Source: Methanolinea sp. (GTDB taxonomy: Archaea; Halobacteriota; Methanomicrobia; Methanomicrobiales; Methanospirillaceae). Taken from it: a DNA stretch of 64,000 nt. This document shows positions 8,481 through 17,465 of the stretch, piece after piece (positions within the stretch are counted from its first letter, which is position 1; each line of letters begins with the position of its first letter). Under the pieces are notes generated by a model. The model was not told where the DNA came from. It was given only the letters and a program-made list of their open reading frames with translations, and made no database searches. The translations under genes were made by a program, and so were the position numbers. The stretch is taken from NCBI GenBank assembly GCA_016699325.1, contig CP064971.1, positions 248,001 to 312,000 of the forward strand. Direction: 5' to 3'.

Positions 8481-11400
8481 TGATGCCCCGGAAACAGCAT
8501 ATCCGGAAGGTGCTTCTTATCGGTTCTGGCCCAATCCAGATCGGGCAGGCTGCGGAGTTCGATTTTTCCGGTTCGCAGGCCTGCCGCGCCTGCAGGGAGG
8601 AGGGGGTCAAGGTAATCCTGGTCAATTCCAATCCGGCCACTATCCAGACCGACCCGGAAATGGCCGACGTTATTTATATCGAACCCATAAAGGCCGACAT
8701 CATTGAGAAGATCATTGAGAAAGAAAAACCGGACGGGATACTGTCCGGCATGGGGGGCCAGACCGGGCTGAACATGACCGCAGAACTCGCTGAACGGGGG
8801 GCGCTGCGGAATGTCGAGATCCTCGGAACCCCTCTTGAGGCTATCTACCAGGGCGAGGACCGGGAGAAGTTCCGCTCCCTGATGGAGCGTATCGGGGAGC
8901 CGGTACCAAAGAGCATGATCCTCACCTGCATGGAACAGCTCGATGAAGCTGTGGCAACTGTCGGCCTTCCAGCCATCGTCAGGCCGGCCTACACGCTGGG
9001 AGGTTCGGGCGGAGGAATTGCCCATACCAGGGACGAACTGGCGCGAATCATGGAGATAGGGTTCACCCGATCCCGGATCCACCAGGTTCTGGTCGAGGAG
9101 AGTGTGGTCGGGTGGAAAGAGATCGAATTCGAGGTAATGCGGGATTCTGCCGATACCTGTATCATCATCTGCGGCATGGAGAACGTGGATGCCATGGGGA
9201 TTCACACCGGAGAGAGTGTCGTGGTGGCGCCGATCCTCACGCTCCGCGACGATGAGTTCCAGATGCTGCGGAGCGCATCGATCAAGATCATCCGTGCGCT
9301 CGATGTGCAGGGAGGATGCAATATCCAGTTTGCCTACCGGGACGGGAAATACCGTGTTATCGAAGTGAATCCCAGGGTCTCTCGATCCAGTGCACTCGCT
9401 TCGAAAGCGACCGGATATCCCATTGCGCGGGTGGCGGCAAAAATCGCTATCGGGCTCCGCCTGGACGAGATTACCAATTCGGTGACCGGATCGACCCCTG
9501 CGTCATTCGAGCCCTCTATCGATTATATTGTTGTCAAAGTTCCCCGGTGGCCTTTTGACAAGTTCAAGAAAGCCGACCGAACGCTCACCACGGCCATGAA
9601 GAGTACGGGCGAGGTGATGGCCATTGGTAGAAACGTTGAAGAAGCGTTCAAGAAGGCACTGCGATCGCTTGACACCGATATCGATCACCATACCAACCCG
9701 AGCGAAATCAGGATGATCCTCTCCCGTCCAACTGATGAGCGGTTCGGGACCCTCTTTGATGCCTTCAAGGCCGGATTCAGCCTTGAAGAGATCCAGGCCC
9801 TCACCCACATCGCCCCTTTCTTCCTTGAAAAGGTCCGGAACATCGTAGAAATGGAGAAATTGCTCTGCGATTGCCCGGGCCCGGATGATATCCTTACGGC
9901 CAAGGCATACGGTTTTACCACCACCGAGATCTGCGAGCTTTCCGGAATGAACCGGGACGAAGTCGAGATCCTGTGCAAGGACCCCACCTACAAGATGGTG
10001 GATACCTGCGCCGCGGAATTTCCGGCAAAAACTCCCTACTTCTACTCCACGTGGGATGAAGAATGCGAGATACCTACCAGTGACCGGCAGAAAGTGCTCA
10101 TCCTCGGGTCCGGGCCGATTCGGATCGGACAGGGTATCGAGTTTGACTACTGCACGGTGCACGCGGTGAAGGCTCTCCGGGAAGAGCAGGTCGAGGTTCA
10201 TATCGTGAACAACAACCCAGAGACCGTTTCCACCGATTTTGATACCTCGGACCGGCTTTTCTTCGAGCCAATGTCGCTTGAGGACATCATGAACATCCTG
10301 AAAAAGGACCGGTACATGGGTGTGATGGTCCAGTTCGGCGGCCAGAACGCCGTGAACTTGGCGGTTCCCATTCACGATGAGATGAGGAGGCTTGGTATGG
10401 AGGCCAGGATTCTCGGGACCAGCCCGGACTCGATGGACATCGCCGAAGACCGCGACCGTTTCAGTGAACTCCTGAGGGATCTGGATATTCCAAGTCCCCC
10501 CAACAGTTCCGCCACATCGCTCGAAGAAGCACGGGCAAAGGCCGCTGCCATCGGTTATCCCGTGCTTGTGCGGCCTTCTTACGTGCTTGGCGGCCGGGCC
10601 ATGGAGATCGTCCACGATGAGATCGAACTCGAGTCCTACATGAAAGAAGCGGTGCGGGTCAGCAGGAACCACCCCGTTCTTATCGATTCCTTTCTCCAGA
10701 ATGCCATCGAGCTTGACGTGGATGCGGTTTGTGATGGAGAGGATGTCCTCATCGGCGGAATCATGGAGCACATCGAGGAGGCAGGGGTACATTCCGGCGA
10801 TTCGGCCTGTGTCATCCCGACCCAGTCCCTCTCCCGGGGAATCATCGAGCGGGTCAGGGACTATACCAGGAAGATCGCGCTCGGCCTCGGTGTGATAGGG
10901 CTGGTGAATATCCAGCTTGCGGTCAAGGACGACGTGGTGTACGTACTTGAGGCCAACCCACGGGCAAGCCGGACGGTACCATTCGTCTCCAAAGCGACCG
11001 GCATCCCTCTGGCAAAGATCGCGGCCCGTGTGATGCTCGGGAGGAAACTGAAGGATATCGGGTATTCGGAACCGCAGAGGTTCTGCCATGTGGCGGTCAA
11101 GGAAGTGCTTCTCCCCTTCAACAAGCTCCCTGGCGTCGATACTGTGCTCGGACCTGAAATGAAGAGCACCGGAGAAGTCATGGGCATTGACTATGATTTC
11201 GGCCGGGCATACTACAAGGCATCGATCTCAGCGGACAACGAGCTCCCGATACGCGGTAACGTCTTCATCTCTGTTATCTCGGAACAGAAGGATGAGGTCA
11301 TCCCGATTGCCCGGAAGCTCACCGAACTCGGGCTCTCGCTCTACGGCACATCGGGAACGGTGGACTACCTTACCGAGGCCGGGATAGCAGCCAGTCTCGT

Positions 11401-11662
11401 GCGGAAGGTGCAGGAAGGATCGCCGAACGTGATCGATCTCCTCAGGCAGGGCGAGATCCGGCTTATCATCAACACCCCGTCTGACAAGCAGTCCCGGAAA
11501 GACCATTACCAGATCATGCGGGCGGCGGTTGATTACTGCGTCCCCTACATTACCACCGTCCAGGCAGCGCGAGCCGCGGCCATGGCGATCGAGGCCATCC
11601 AGAAAGAGCAGGTCACCATCGAGCCTCTCTCGCACTACCACCGTGGCTTAGGAATGCCGTGA
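8480..11662 (+). CDS. carB: Carbamoyl-phosphate synthase large subunit
   Basis: Makes carbamoyl phosphate from bicarbonate, ammonia and two ATP. About 1060 residues with the two homologous halves expected: N-terminal synthetase (KVLLIGSGPIQIGQAAEFDF and an ATP-grasp), an oligomerisation segment around 400-540, a second half starting KVLILGSGPIRIGQGIEFDY, and a C-terminal allosteric MGS-like domain (LYGTSGTVDYLTEAGI, IINTPSDKQSRKDHY). The gene is intact, whereas some methanogens carry it split. Start is the ATG overlapping the carA stop; a second ATG follows immediately at 8483 and could also be used. Confidence 0.97.
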   Translation: MMPRKQHIRKVLLIGSGPIQIGQAAEFDFSGSQACRACREEGVKVILVNSNPATIQTDPEMADVIYIEPIKADIIEKIIEKEKPDGILSGMGGQTGLNMTAELAERGALRNVEILGTPLEAIYQGEDREKFRSLMERIGEPVPKSMILTCMEQLDEAVATVGLPAIVRPAYTLGGSGGGIAHTRDELARIMEIGFTRSRIHQVLVEESVVGWKEIEFEVMRDSADTCIIICGMENVDAMGIHTGESVVVAPILTLRDDEFQMLRSASIKIIRALDVQGGCNIQFAYRDGKYRVIEVNPRVSRSSALASKATGYPIARVAAKIAIGLRLDEITNSVTGSTPASFEPSIDYIVVKVPRWPFDKFKKADRTLTTAMKSTGEVMAIGRNVEEAFKKALRSLDTDIDHHTNPSEIRMILSRPTDERFGTLFDAFKAGFSLEEIQALTHIAPFFLEKVRNIVEMEKLLCDCPGPDDILTAKAYGFTTTEICELSGMNRDEVEILCKDPTYKMVDTCAAEFPAKTPYFYSTWDEECEIPTSDRQKVLILGSGPIRIGQGIEFDYCTVHAVKALREEQVEVHIVNNNPETVSTDFDTSDRLFFEPMSLEDIMNILKKDRYMGVMVQFGGQNAVNLAVPIHDEMRRLGMEARILGTSPDSMDIAEDRDRFSELLRDLDIPSPPNSSATSLEEARAKAAAIGYPVLVRPSYVLGGRAMEIVHDEIELESYMKEAVRVSRNHPVLIDSFLQNAIELDVDAVCDGEDVLIGGIMEHIEEAGVHSGDSACVIPTQSLSRGIIERVRDYTRKIALGLGVIGLVNIQLAVKDDVVYVLEANPRASRTVPFVSKATGIPLAKIAARVMLGRKLKDIGYSEPQRFCHVAVKEVLLPFNKLPGVDTVLGPEMKSTGEVMGIDYDFGRAYYKASISADNELPIRGNVFISVISEQKDEVIPIARKLTELGLSLYGTSGTVDYLTEAGIAASLVRKVQEGSPNVIDLLRQGEIRLIINTPSDKQSRKDHYQIMRAAVDYCVPYITTVQAARAAAMAIEAIQKEQVTIEPLSHYHRGLGMP

Positions 11663-11790
11663 CTGCATTGAACCGAGTCATTCCATGCCACCATTCCAGG
11701 AGTGCTGTGGCAGGGTGCTGATCCCGTTCCAAAGCCCACGTGGCGCTCTGAAACTCTTATCATCTGCGACGTGACAATGAATGGGTACAA

Positions 11791-11806
11791 CGTGCCGACT
11801 GGCACG
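11791..11806. promoter_or_regulatory. Perfect inverted repeat just before argG
   Basis: CGTGCC-GACT-GGCACG forms a perfect six-base-pair stem with a four-base loop, 11 bases before the argG ATG. In the transcript it could fold as a small hairpin next to the start codon; in DNA it could be an operator. There is no clear Shine-Dalgarno sequence between it and the ATG. Confidence 0.4.
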
Positions 11807-11817
11807 GAGCGTTTACC

Positions 11818-13005
11818 ATGGGAAAAGGAACTGTCGTTCTGGCATATTCAGGCGGCCTCGATACTTCTGTCTGCATCCCGCTCGTCAAGGAGCGGTACGG
11901 GTTTGACCGGGTGGTGACTGTTGCCGTCAATGTCGGCCAGCGGGACGAGGATGTGGCGGTAGCCACCGAAAAAGGAAAACGGCTTGCCGATGTCCACTAT
12001 ACCATTGATGCCCGGGAAAAATTCGTCAACGGGTACATCTTCCCCGCTATCCGGGCGAACGGATCCTACGAGGGTTACCCGATGGGCACGGCACTGGCAC
12101 GTCCCCTTATCGCCGAGGAAGTGGTCCGGGTGGCCATGCAGGAGGGCGCAACCACAGTAGCTCATGGCTGCACCGGTAAAGGGAACGACCAGCTACGGTT
12201 CGATTTTATCTTCAGGATCGCGGGGCTGGACGTTGTTGCCCCGATCCGTGAGCTGAACCTTACCCGGGAGTGGGAGATCGAGTACGCCCGGGAACATGGC
12301 ATCCCGGTCCCGGTCAAAAAGGAGAAGCCCTGGAGCATCGATGAGAACCTCTGGAGCAGGAGTATCGAGGGCGGGCGCCTCGAAGATCCTGCATACCACC
12401 CTCCCGAAGAGATCTATACCTGGACTGTATCCCCCAAAAAAGCTCCGGCGAATCCTCAAATTGCCACAATCGATTTCCTGAAGGGCATCCCGACCAGGTT
12501 GAACGGGGTGGACATGTCTGGATTGGAGCTGATATCTTCCCTGAACAGTCTCGCCGGAAAGCACGGCATCGGCAGGAGCAATATAATCGAGGACCGAATC
12601 CTCGGCATCAAGGCCCGCGAGATCTACGAGCATCCTGCAGCTACGGTAATCCTTGCCGCACACGCCGACCTCGAGCTCCTCACCCTGACCCGGCAGGAAC
12701 TGAGCTTCAAGCGGATGGTCGATGACCGGTGGTCCGAGCTCGCCTACATGGGACTTGTCCACGAACCGCTGTTCCATGATCTGAATGCCTTCATCGCAAA
12801 GTCCCAGGAGAAAGTGACCGGAACAGTCGACGTCCAGCTTTACAAGGGGTGCTGCCGGGTGCTCGGCCGCTCATCGCCCGAGAGCGTCTATTCCGGGGAT
12901 CTCGCCTCTTTCGACAGTGACTCCATGGATCAGACCCATGCCATCGGGGTATCGGCCTATTACGGTATCCAGGCCCGCCTGGTCGAGCAGCGGAAGCGGA
13001 AATGA
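11818..13005 (+). CDS. argG: Argininosuccinate synthase
   Basis: Joins citrulline and aspartate with ATP to make argininosuccinate. 395 residues, normal length. The N-terminal PP-loop AYSGGLDTSVCIPL is complete, and GCTGKGNDQLRFD, PWSIDENLWSRSIEGG and NGVDMSGLELI are family landmarks. It lies 155 bases after carB on the same strand, so carbamoyl phosphate and argininosuccinate synthesis are encoded together, though the gap and the hairpin before the start leave room for a separate promoter. Confidence 0.97.
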   Translation: MGKGTVVLAYSGGLDTSVCIPLVKERYGFDRVVTVAVNVGQRDEDVAVATEKGKRLADVHYTIDAREKFVNGYIFPAIRANGSYEGYPMGTALARPLIAEEVVRVAMQEGATTVAHGCTGKGNDQLRFDFIFRIAGLDVVAPIRELNLTREWEIEYAREHGIPVPVKKEKPWSIDENLWSRSIEGGRLEDPAYHPPEEIYTWTVSPKKAPANPQIATIDFLKGIPTRLNGVDMSGLELISSLNSLAGKHGIGRSNIIEDRILGIKAREIYEHPAATVILAAHADLELLTLTRQELSFKRMVDDRWSELAYMGLVHEPLFHDLNAFIAKSQEKVTGTVDVQLYKGCCRVLGRSSPESVYSGDLASFDSDSMDQTHAIGVSAYYGIQARLVEQRKRK

Positions 13006-13170
13006 CCTGAGCTGGAATCCCCGTCTTTTTTCCCGGTGGCCCCTGCTGCAGGAATGTTCCCTGTTCATTCCCTCCACCCCGTCCCTGGCCATGGGGTTCA
13101 ACAAAAATTCCGGTTGATATAAGAGCAATTAGGGTGTTTTATTAATATTTAGCGATTCCCGGAGGGATCC

Positions 13171-13809
13171 ATGTCCGCGGCAGGAAGTACACAGAGTTTC
13201 CTCGGAGAACACCTGACTCTCTTTGCATCAACTGAGATCTTCATTTTTGTATTCATGGAGATCGCCACGAAGATTGAGACCATTCAGCGGGTGATATTTA
13301 AAGAAGCACAGATGCGCGATTATATCGCATTCACGCTCCTTTTCGGCCTGTTCTCCATTTTCGGAACCTATATCGGGATTCCTACCAGCTACGGTGCCAT
13401 CAGCAACATCCGCGATATCGCCCCGGTAGTGGCCGGACTGGTTGGCGGTCCCTTTACCGGTTTCGCCGTTGGACTTATCGGTGGCAGTCACCGCCTCATT
13501 ATCGGAGGGGATTCCGCCATTGCCTGCGCGCTGGCAACTATACTTGCGGGATTGCTGGCAGGCCTGGTATATCAGTACAGGAAAGGAGCACTCATCGATA
13601 TCATCCCGGCCATGATTTTCGCGGTGGCAATCGAGCTCCTGCATGGAACCCTGGCATTAGTGCTGATTCAGCCTTTTACCGAAGCAGTTGAGATTGTAAT
13701 GGCGTCAATTCCAGGGATGATTGTTGCAAATTCCCTTGGCGTTGGGATCAGCATAATCGTCATCCGCAGTACCAAGGAACTATGCAGAGGGGGCTGTTCA
13801 GAGGAATAA
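13171..13809 (+). CDS. Stand-alone 5TM (LytS/YehU-type) membrane sensor domain
   Basis: 212 residues of mostly membrane segments. The central part (YIGIPTSYGAISNIRDIAP, VVAGLVGGPFTGFAVGLIGG, SHRLIIGGDSA) matches the 5TMR-LYT domain of LytS-type receptors, with the NIRD-P and GG-GxHR-like motifs. The kinase, GAF or GGDEF part normally fused to it is absent, and no kinase follows. A GGAGG sequence seven bases before the ATG and an AT-rich TTATTAATATTTA about 30 bases upstream support the start. The role may be sensing or transport; only the fold is clear. Confidence 0.8.
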   Translation: MSAAGSTQSFLGEHLTLFASTEIFIFVFMEIATKIETIQRVIFKEAQMRDYIAFTLLFGLFSIFGTYIGIPTSYGAISNIRDIAPVVAGLVGGPFTGFAVGLIGGSHRLIIGGDSAIACALATILAGLLAGLVYQYRKGALIDIIPAMIFAVAIELLHGTLALVLIQPFTEAVEIVMASIPGMIVANSLGVGISIIVIRSTKELCRGGCSEE

Positions 13810-13878
13810 GTACTCTGAGCCGGGATAAATTCCCGGGTGTTCCGATCGTATATACCTTGGAAAGGATAGTACCTGTTC

Positions 13879-14724
13879 ATGTATCGGATCATCGATTGGA
13901 ACGAGCTTTGGAAAGCGATCCGTGTCAAATCAATTGAACGTTCCCGGAAGGATCGCGACCCCGCGGCCATCTGGGACAAACGTGCAGCCGCATACCAGCG
14001 TGGGACCCGAGACGATCACGAGGCTACGGCGCTGGATCTCGGGTTTCTTGATATCCGGCCGGGTGATACCGTGCTCGACATGGGCGCCGGGACCGGGAGG
14101 CTTGCAGTTCCCCTCGCCGGGAAGGCCGCGCGGGTAACCGCCCTCGATCCTTCGGGGGGGATGCTCAATGTGCTCCGCGAGCGGATGCAGCGGGCGGGTC
14201 ACAGCAACTACTCCTGTGTTCAGATGAAGTGGGAGGACGTGGAGATCGGCCGCGATATCGAACCCCATGATGTGGTCATCGCCGCTTTCTCGCTTGGGTT
14301 CTATGATCTCGGGTCCGCACTTGCCAAGCTTGACCGGGCAGCGAAGCGATCCGTGTACCTCTTCTGGCATGCAGGAGAATGGAGAGGGGCCGAAGAGATG
14401 GTGCTCTACCGGGAGGTATTTGGCAAGGAGGGCGTCCTGCAGAAAGGTTACCCGGATTATATTTTCCCGGTAAACATCCTCCACGATTCCGGAATCTTTG
14501 CCGATGTCAATATCTACCAGGCAGCCTGGAGATCCTCGTACGAATCTGTCGAGGAAGCCGTCGAAACCTGGGTAACGATGCATTATCCGGATATCAGGGA
14601 TCGCTCTCCGGTGACCGCCTTCTTCTCACGGGTGCTGCGCCCCGATACATCAGGCAGGCTTGTGCATGCCGCAATACGGCCCACCGCGGTGATAAGGTGG
14701 ACGAAAGGAGGGGAGAACGCCTAA
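13879..14724 (+). CDS. Class I SAM-dependent methyltransferase
   Basis: 281 residues. A helical N-terminal part (RDPAAIWDKRAAAYQRG) precedes a Rossmann methyltransferase domain with motif I VLDMGAGTGRLAVPLA and the acidic residue ending strand 2 (VTALDPSGGML). Motif IV-like HDVVIAAFSLGFYDL follows. Substrate cannot be read from sequence. It lies between the 5TM protein and an MBL-fold gene on the same strand with gaps of about 70 and 120 bases, so co-transcription is possible but not shown. Confidence 0.82.
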   Translation: MYRIIDWNELWKAIRVKSIERSRKDRDPAAIWDKRAAAYQRGTRDDHEATALDLGFLDIRPGDTVLDMGAGTGRLAVPLAGKAARVTALDPSGGMLNVLRERMQRAGHSNYSCVQMKWEDVEIGRDIEPHDVVIAAFSLGFYDLGSALAKLDRAAKRSVYLFWHAGEWRGAEEMVLYREVFGKEGVLQKGYPDYIFPVNILHDSGIFADVNIYQAAWRSSYESVEEAVETWVTMHYPDIRDRSPVTAFFSRVLRPDTSGRLVHAAIRPTAVIRWTKGGENA

Positions 14725-14844
14725 AAACCCCGGCCGAAGAGACCATGGTCATCACGGTGACCGATACACCTCAGTCATCTTTTTCCTCACACCCTGGGCA
14801 CAGATACCGTATCCTTTTCTCTGCATCCATCCCATCAACTGGAA

Positions 14845-15588
14845 ATGAAGGTCACGTTTCTCGGAACCAACGGGTGGTACGATACCCTTACCGGGAATAC
14901 CTGCTCGGTACTCGTCCAGTCCGAAAAATACACGATTATATTCGATGCCGGGAACGGAATAGCGAAAGCTGACCGCTACATCAGCCAGGAGAGGCCGGTA
15001 TTCCTGTTCATTAGCCATTACCACCTTGACCATGTCGTCGGGTTGCATACCCTCGTGAAATTCAGGTTCCGCAACCCCCTCACCATCTGCGGGCCGATCG
15101 GTCTTTCTGCAATGCTACACTCCATTGTCCGGGAGCCGTTCACTGTTCCCTTCGAACAGCTTCCTTACCGGGTGGAATTTATTGAATTGGCCGAAGGCGA
15201 ACATACAATCCCGTTCTCCGTGGAGTGCAGGCCCCTTGTTCACCCGGTCCCCTGTTTCGGATACAGGATCACCCTTGATTCGCGCACCATTGCCTTCTGC
15301 ACCGATACCGGCAGGTGCGAAAATGCCGTTAGGCTTGCCCGGAACGCAGACCTCCTGATTACCGAATGCGGCCTTAAACCCGGTGAGGAGAGCCCTGACT
15401 GGCCACACCTGAACCCGGAACAGGCTGTCCGGATCGCAAAGGACGCCCGAGCGAAGCGACTGGCCCTGATCCACTTCGCAGCTCACAAGTATACAACCCT
15501 CGAAGATCGGTTCGAAATTCAGAGGAGGTACAGCCGGGACTGCCCCGGACTCATCACCGCTACCGATGGATTGACGGTAGAAGTATGA
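14845..15588 (+). CDS. MBL-fold metal-dependent hydrolase, RNase Z-like
   Basis: 247 residues of the metallo-beta-lactamase fold. The metal-binding motif HYHLDH (residues 58-63) is complete, further ligands fit PLVHPVPCFGYRI, CTDTGRC and the C-terminal IHFAAHKY. The opening MKVTFLGTNGWYD resembles RNase Z/ElaC and phosphonate-type PhnP hydrolases. The exosite arm of true RNase Z is not evident, so I give only the fold. Substrate unknown. Confidence 0.8.
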   Translation: MKVTFLGTNGWYDTLTGNTCSVLVQSEKYTIIFDAGNGIAKADRYISQERPVFLFISHYHLDHVVGLHTLVKFRFRNPLTICGPIGLSAMLHSIVREPFTVPFEQLPYRVEFIELAEGEHTIPFSVECRPLVHPVPCFGYRITLDSRTIAFCTDTGRCENAVRLARNADLLITECGLKPGEESPDWPHLNPEQAVRIAKDARAKRLALIHFAAHKYTTLEDRFEIQRRYSRDCPGLITATDGLTVEV

Positions 15589-15604
15589 GGAGTTCCTGCC
15601 TGCC

Positions 15605-15806
15605 ATGGAGACAATTGATGACATCAATGCCAGGATCAGGAATGGAACGGCCGCCGTGCTTACCGAAGGCGGGCCTGACGCAACGCATTGCTGAGGGAAA
15701 GACTGTTACTTCGGCCGATACGGGTGTAGTCACCACCGCCACCTTCTCCCATATCCCGGATCGTTCCTGCACACCGACAAAGCCTGTCTCTCCCGGGATA
15801 CCGTGA
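15605..15806 (+). pseudogene. N-terminal remnant of a DUF39 / methanogenesis-marker-16-like gene
   Basis: Starting at 15605, a frame reads METIDDINARIRNGTAAVLTE and then loses sense and stops after about 29 codons. A second frame continues with RIAEGKTVTSADTGVVTTATF and stops at 15806. The two parts match the start of the DUF39 family, linked to homocysteine biosynthesis and to marker protein 16: typically 'IEEINEKIKKGDAVVLTA' and then 'VDVVTTAT'. The linking sequence is short and frameshifted and the remaining several hundred residues are absent. It is most likely a decayed gene. The match is from memory of the family, not a search. Confidence 0.5.
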
Positions 15807-15816
15807 ACGATAGGAT

Positions 15817-15850
15817 GGGGGAGGTTCACATGAACCTCTTACCCTCCCCC
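15817..15850 (+). terminator. Hairpin after the DUF39-like remnant
   Basis: GAGGTTC-ACAT-GAACCTC (15821-15838) is a perfect stem. Flanking GGGG at 15817 and CCTCCCCC at 15843-15850 allow a longer alternative stem. It sits between the remnant and the convergent flavin-type gene, as expected for a transcript end. There is no strong T-run. Confidence 0.4.
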
Positions 15851-15979
15851 CTTGTATCGCCTCTCTCACGGACCCGGACCTATGGTACCCTGGAAGGTAT
15901 TTCCGGGTTTTTCAGGAAATGTGCGGGAATGGATCGGATACCGTATAGCTTTTTGGTCCAAACAAAAAAGAGATGAAAT

Positions 15980-16384
15980 TTAAAGGATCTTTTTTCCTGC
16001 ATCCGGACCGGGTGCGCACTGGTAGACTTCGGTCACCTTCATCACGAGGAGGGTTTTTGCCGGCATACCCGGTTTTGCACCCTGCACCCATTCTTTCATT
16101 GTGTCAAAGTCAGGACCACTGTTTTTAACCTCAATGTTTCCCTTGATTTGGTAACACTCCTTGCTGTCCGGGTCCAATATGTAGATCGCAGCATGAGGGT
16201 TCTCTTTCAGGTTGGCAAGGGTCTTTTTCATGAAGTTGTCTGCAATCCAGAGGGTATCATCGCTTACCAGCCTGACGTAGGCGATCGGTACGACGTTCGG
16301 AATACCGGCCTTTGATGCCGTGGCCACCGGGAAGAGCTTTGTCCTGCTAAAGAGTGTCTTCATATCCGCGTTCAGTTTTGCCAT
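15980..16384 (-). CDS. Pyridoxamine 5'-phosphate oxidase-like flavin-binding protein
   Basis: About 134 residues with the split-barrel FMN-binding fold. Landmarks are LFPVATASKAGIPNVVPIAY, DDTLWIADNFMKKTLANLKE, PHAAIYILDPD and YQIKGNIEV, all typical of small PNPOx-like proteins of methanogens. The frame extends to 16519, but three successive ATG codons at 16390-16384 follow an AGGTGA sequence and match the family start (MAKLNADMKTLF). The upstream 45 residues are unlike the family. Cofactor could be FMN or F420; the substrate is unknown. Confidence 0.8.
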   Translation of the reverse strand: MAKLNADMKTLFSRTKLFPVATASKAGIPNVVPIAYVRLVSDDTLWIADNFMKKTLANLKENPHAAIYILDPDSKECYQIKGNIEVKNSGPDFDTMKEWVQGAKPGMPAKTLLVMKVTEVYQCAPGPDAGKKIL

Positions 16385-16529
16385 CATCATCACCTGGAAC
16401 GGCTGCAAACGTGCAGCGGTAGTATTCCAGTCGCCTCCTCTCTTTTTTACTCTTTTGGTTTTTTGAGTGCTGCCCTGATCCGGGAATGGGCCGGTGGATA
16501 GATAAGCGGCCGTTGTCATATCCTGCTCA

Positions 16530-17462
16530 ATGACCGTGCCCTCCTACCGTGCCCTCTCCAAGTCAGGGGAACTGGCGGTCCGTGCCCGACAGGCATACGA
16601 CCTCCTTTCTTCATGCAGAGTCTGCCCGCGGTGTTGCGGCGTTGACCGCACCCTCGATGAACGCGGCTACTGCCGGGGAGGGTTGCTGCCGAAGGTGGCG
16701 AGTTTTGGCCCGCACTTCGGCGAGGAAGCTCCGCTGGTGGGACGGTACGGATCGGGAACCATCTTCTTTTCCGGTTGCAACATGCGGTGCATCTTTTGCC
16801 AGAACTACAGCATCAGCCAGCTTGACGAAGGCGCCGAGATCTCCTGCGAGCGGCTGGCCGGGATCATGCTCACTCTCCAGGACCGGCAGTGCCACAATAT
16901 CAACCTGGTCTCGCCGACGCATTTCGTTCCCCAGATCATCGAGGCTGTTTCCATCGCTGCCGATAGAGGACTCAGCATCCCAATCGTCTACAATACAGGG
17001 ACCTATGATACTTTGGAGTCCCTCCGCCTGCTCGAAGGTATCATCGATATCTACATGCCGGACGCCAAGTACGGCAGGGACGAGATCGCCGCAGCCATCT
17101 CCGATGCTCCTGGTTACACCGGGATCATGAAATCTGCCATCCGGGAGATGCAGCGGCAGGCCGGCGACCTGGTCGTCCGGGACGGGATCGCGGAGCGGGG
17201 ACTGATCATCCGGCACCTGGTCCTGCCCGATAATCTTGCCGATACGGAGCTCGTGATGGCGTTCATTGCAAACGAAATATCCGAGGATGCCTATGTGAAC
17301 ATCATGGACCAGTACCGGCCTTGCGGAAGAATCCAGGCCGAATCCGGTCACCCGTTCCGGACATCGCTGATGCGGGGAATCACAAAAAAAGAATACCTGG
17401 ATGCAATCGGGTATGCAGAGAGCTACGGGCTCCACAGGGGTTTTGGCGGGCGACCTGAGTAG
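16530..17462 (+). CDS. Radical SAM protein, PflX-like (COG1313 type)
   Basis: 310 residues. The radical SAM 4Fe-4S motif is CNMRCIFCQNYSIS (Cys83, Cys87, Cys90). An N-terminal cysteine cluster (CRVCPRCCGVDR and GYCRGG) and GSGTIFFSGC are typical of the PflX group related to pyruvate-formate-lyase activases. The conserved C-terminal MDQYRPCG segment is present. No glycyl-radical partner is nearby, so the substrate is unknown. It converges with cooC, the two stops lying within four bases. Confidence 0.85.
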   Translation: MTVPSYRALSKSGELAVRARQAYDLLSSCRVCPRCCGVDRTLDERGYCRGGLLPKVASFGPHFGEEAPLVGRYGSGTIFFSGCNMRCIFCQNYSISQLDEGAEISCERLAGIMLTLQDRQCHNINLVSPTHFVPQIIEAVSIAADRGLSIPIVYNTGTYDTLESLRLLEGIIDIYMPDAKYGRDEIAAAISDAPGYTGIMKSAIREMQRQAGDLVVRDGIAERGLIIRHLVLPDNLADTELVMAFIANEISEDAYVNIMDQYRPCGRIQAESGHPFRTSLMRGITKKEYLDAIGYAESYGLHRGFGGRPE

Positions 17463-17465
17463 CGC

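Noticed and set aside
9503..11089. A 528-codon open frame on the minus strand
   Set aside because: It lies wholly within carB on the opposite strand, has no recognisable domain, and is a by-product of GC-rich codon use.
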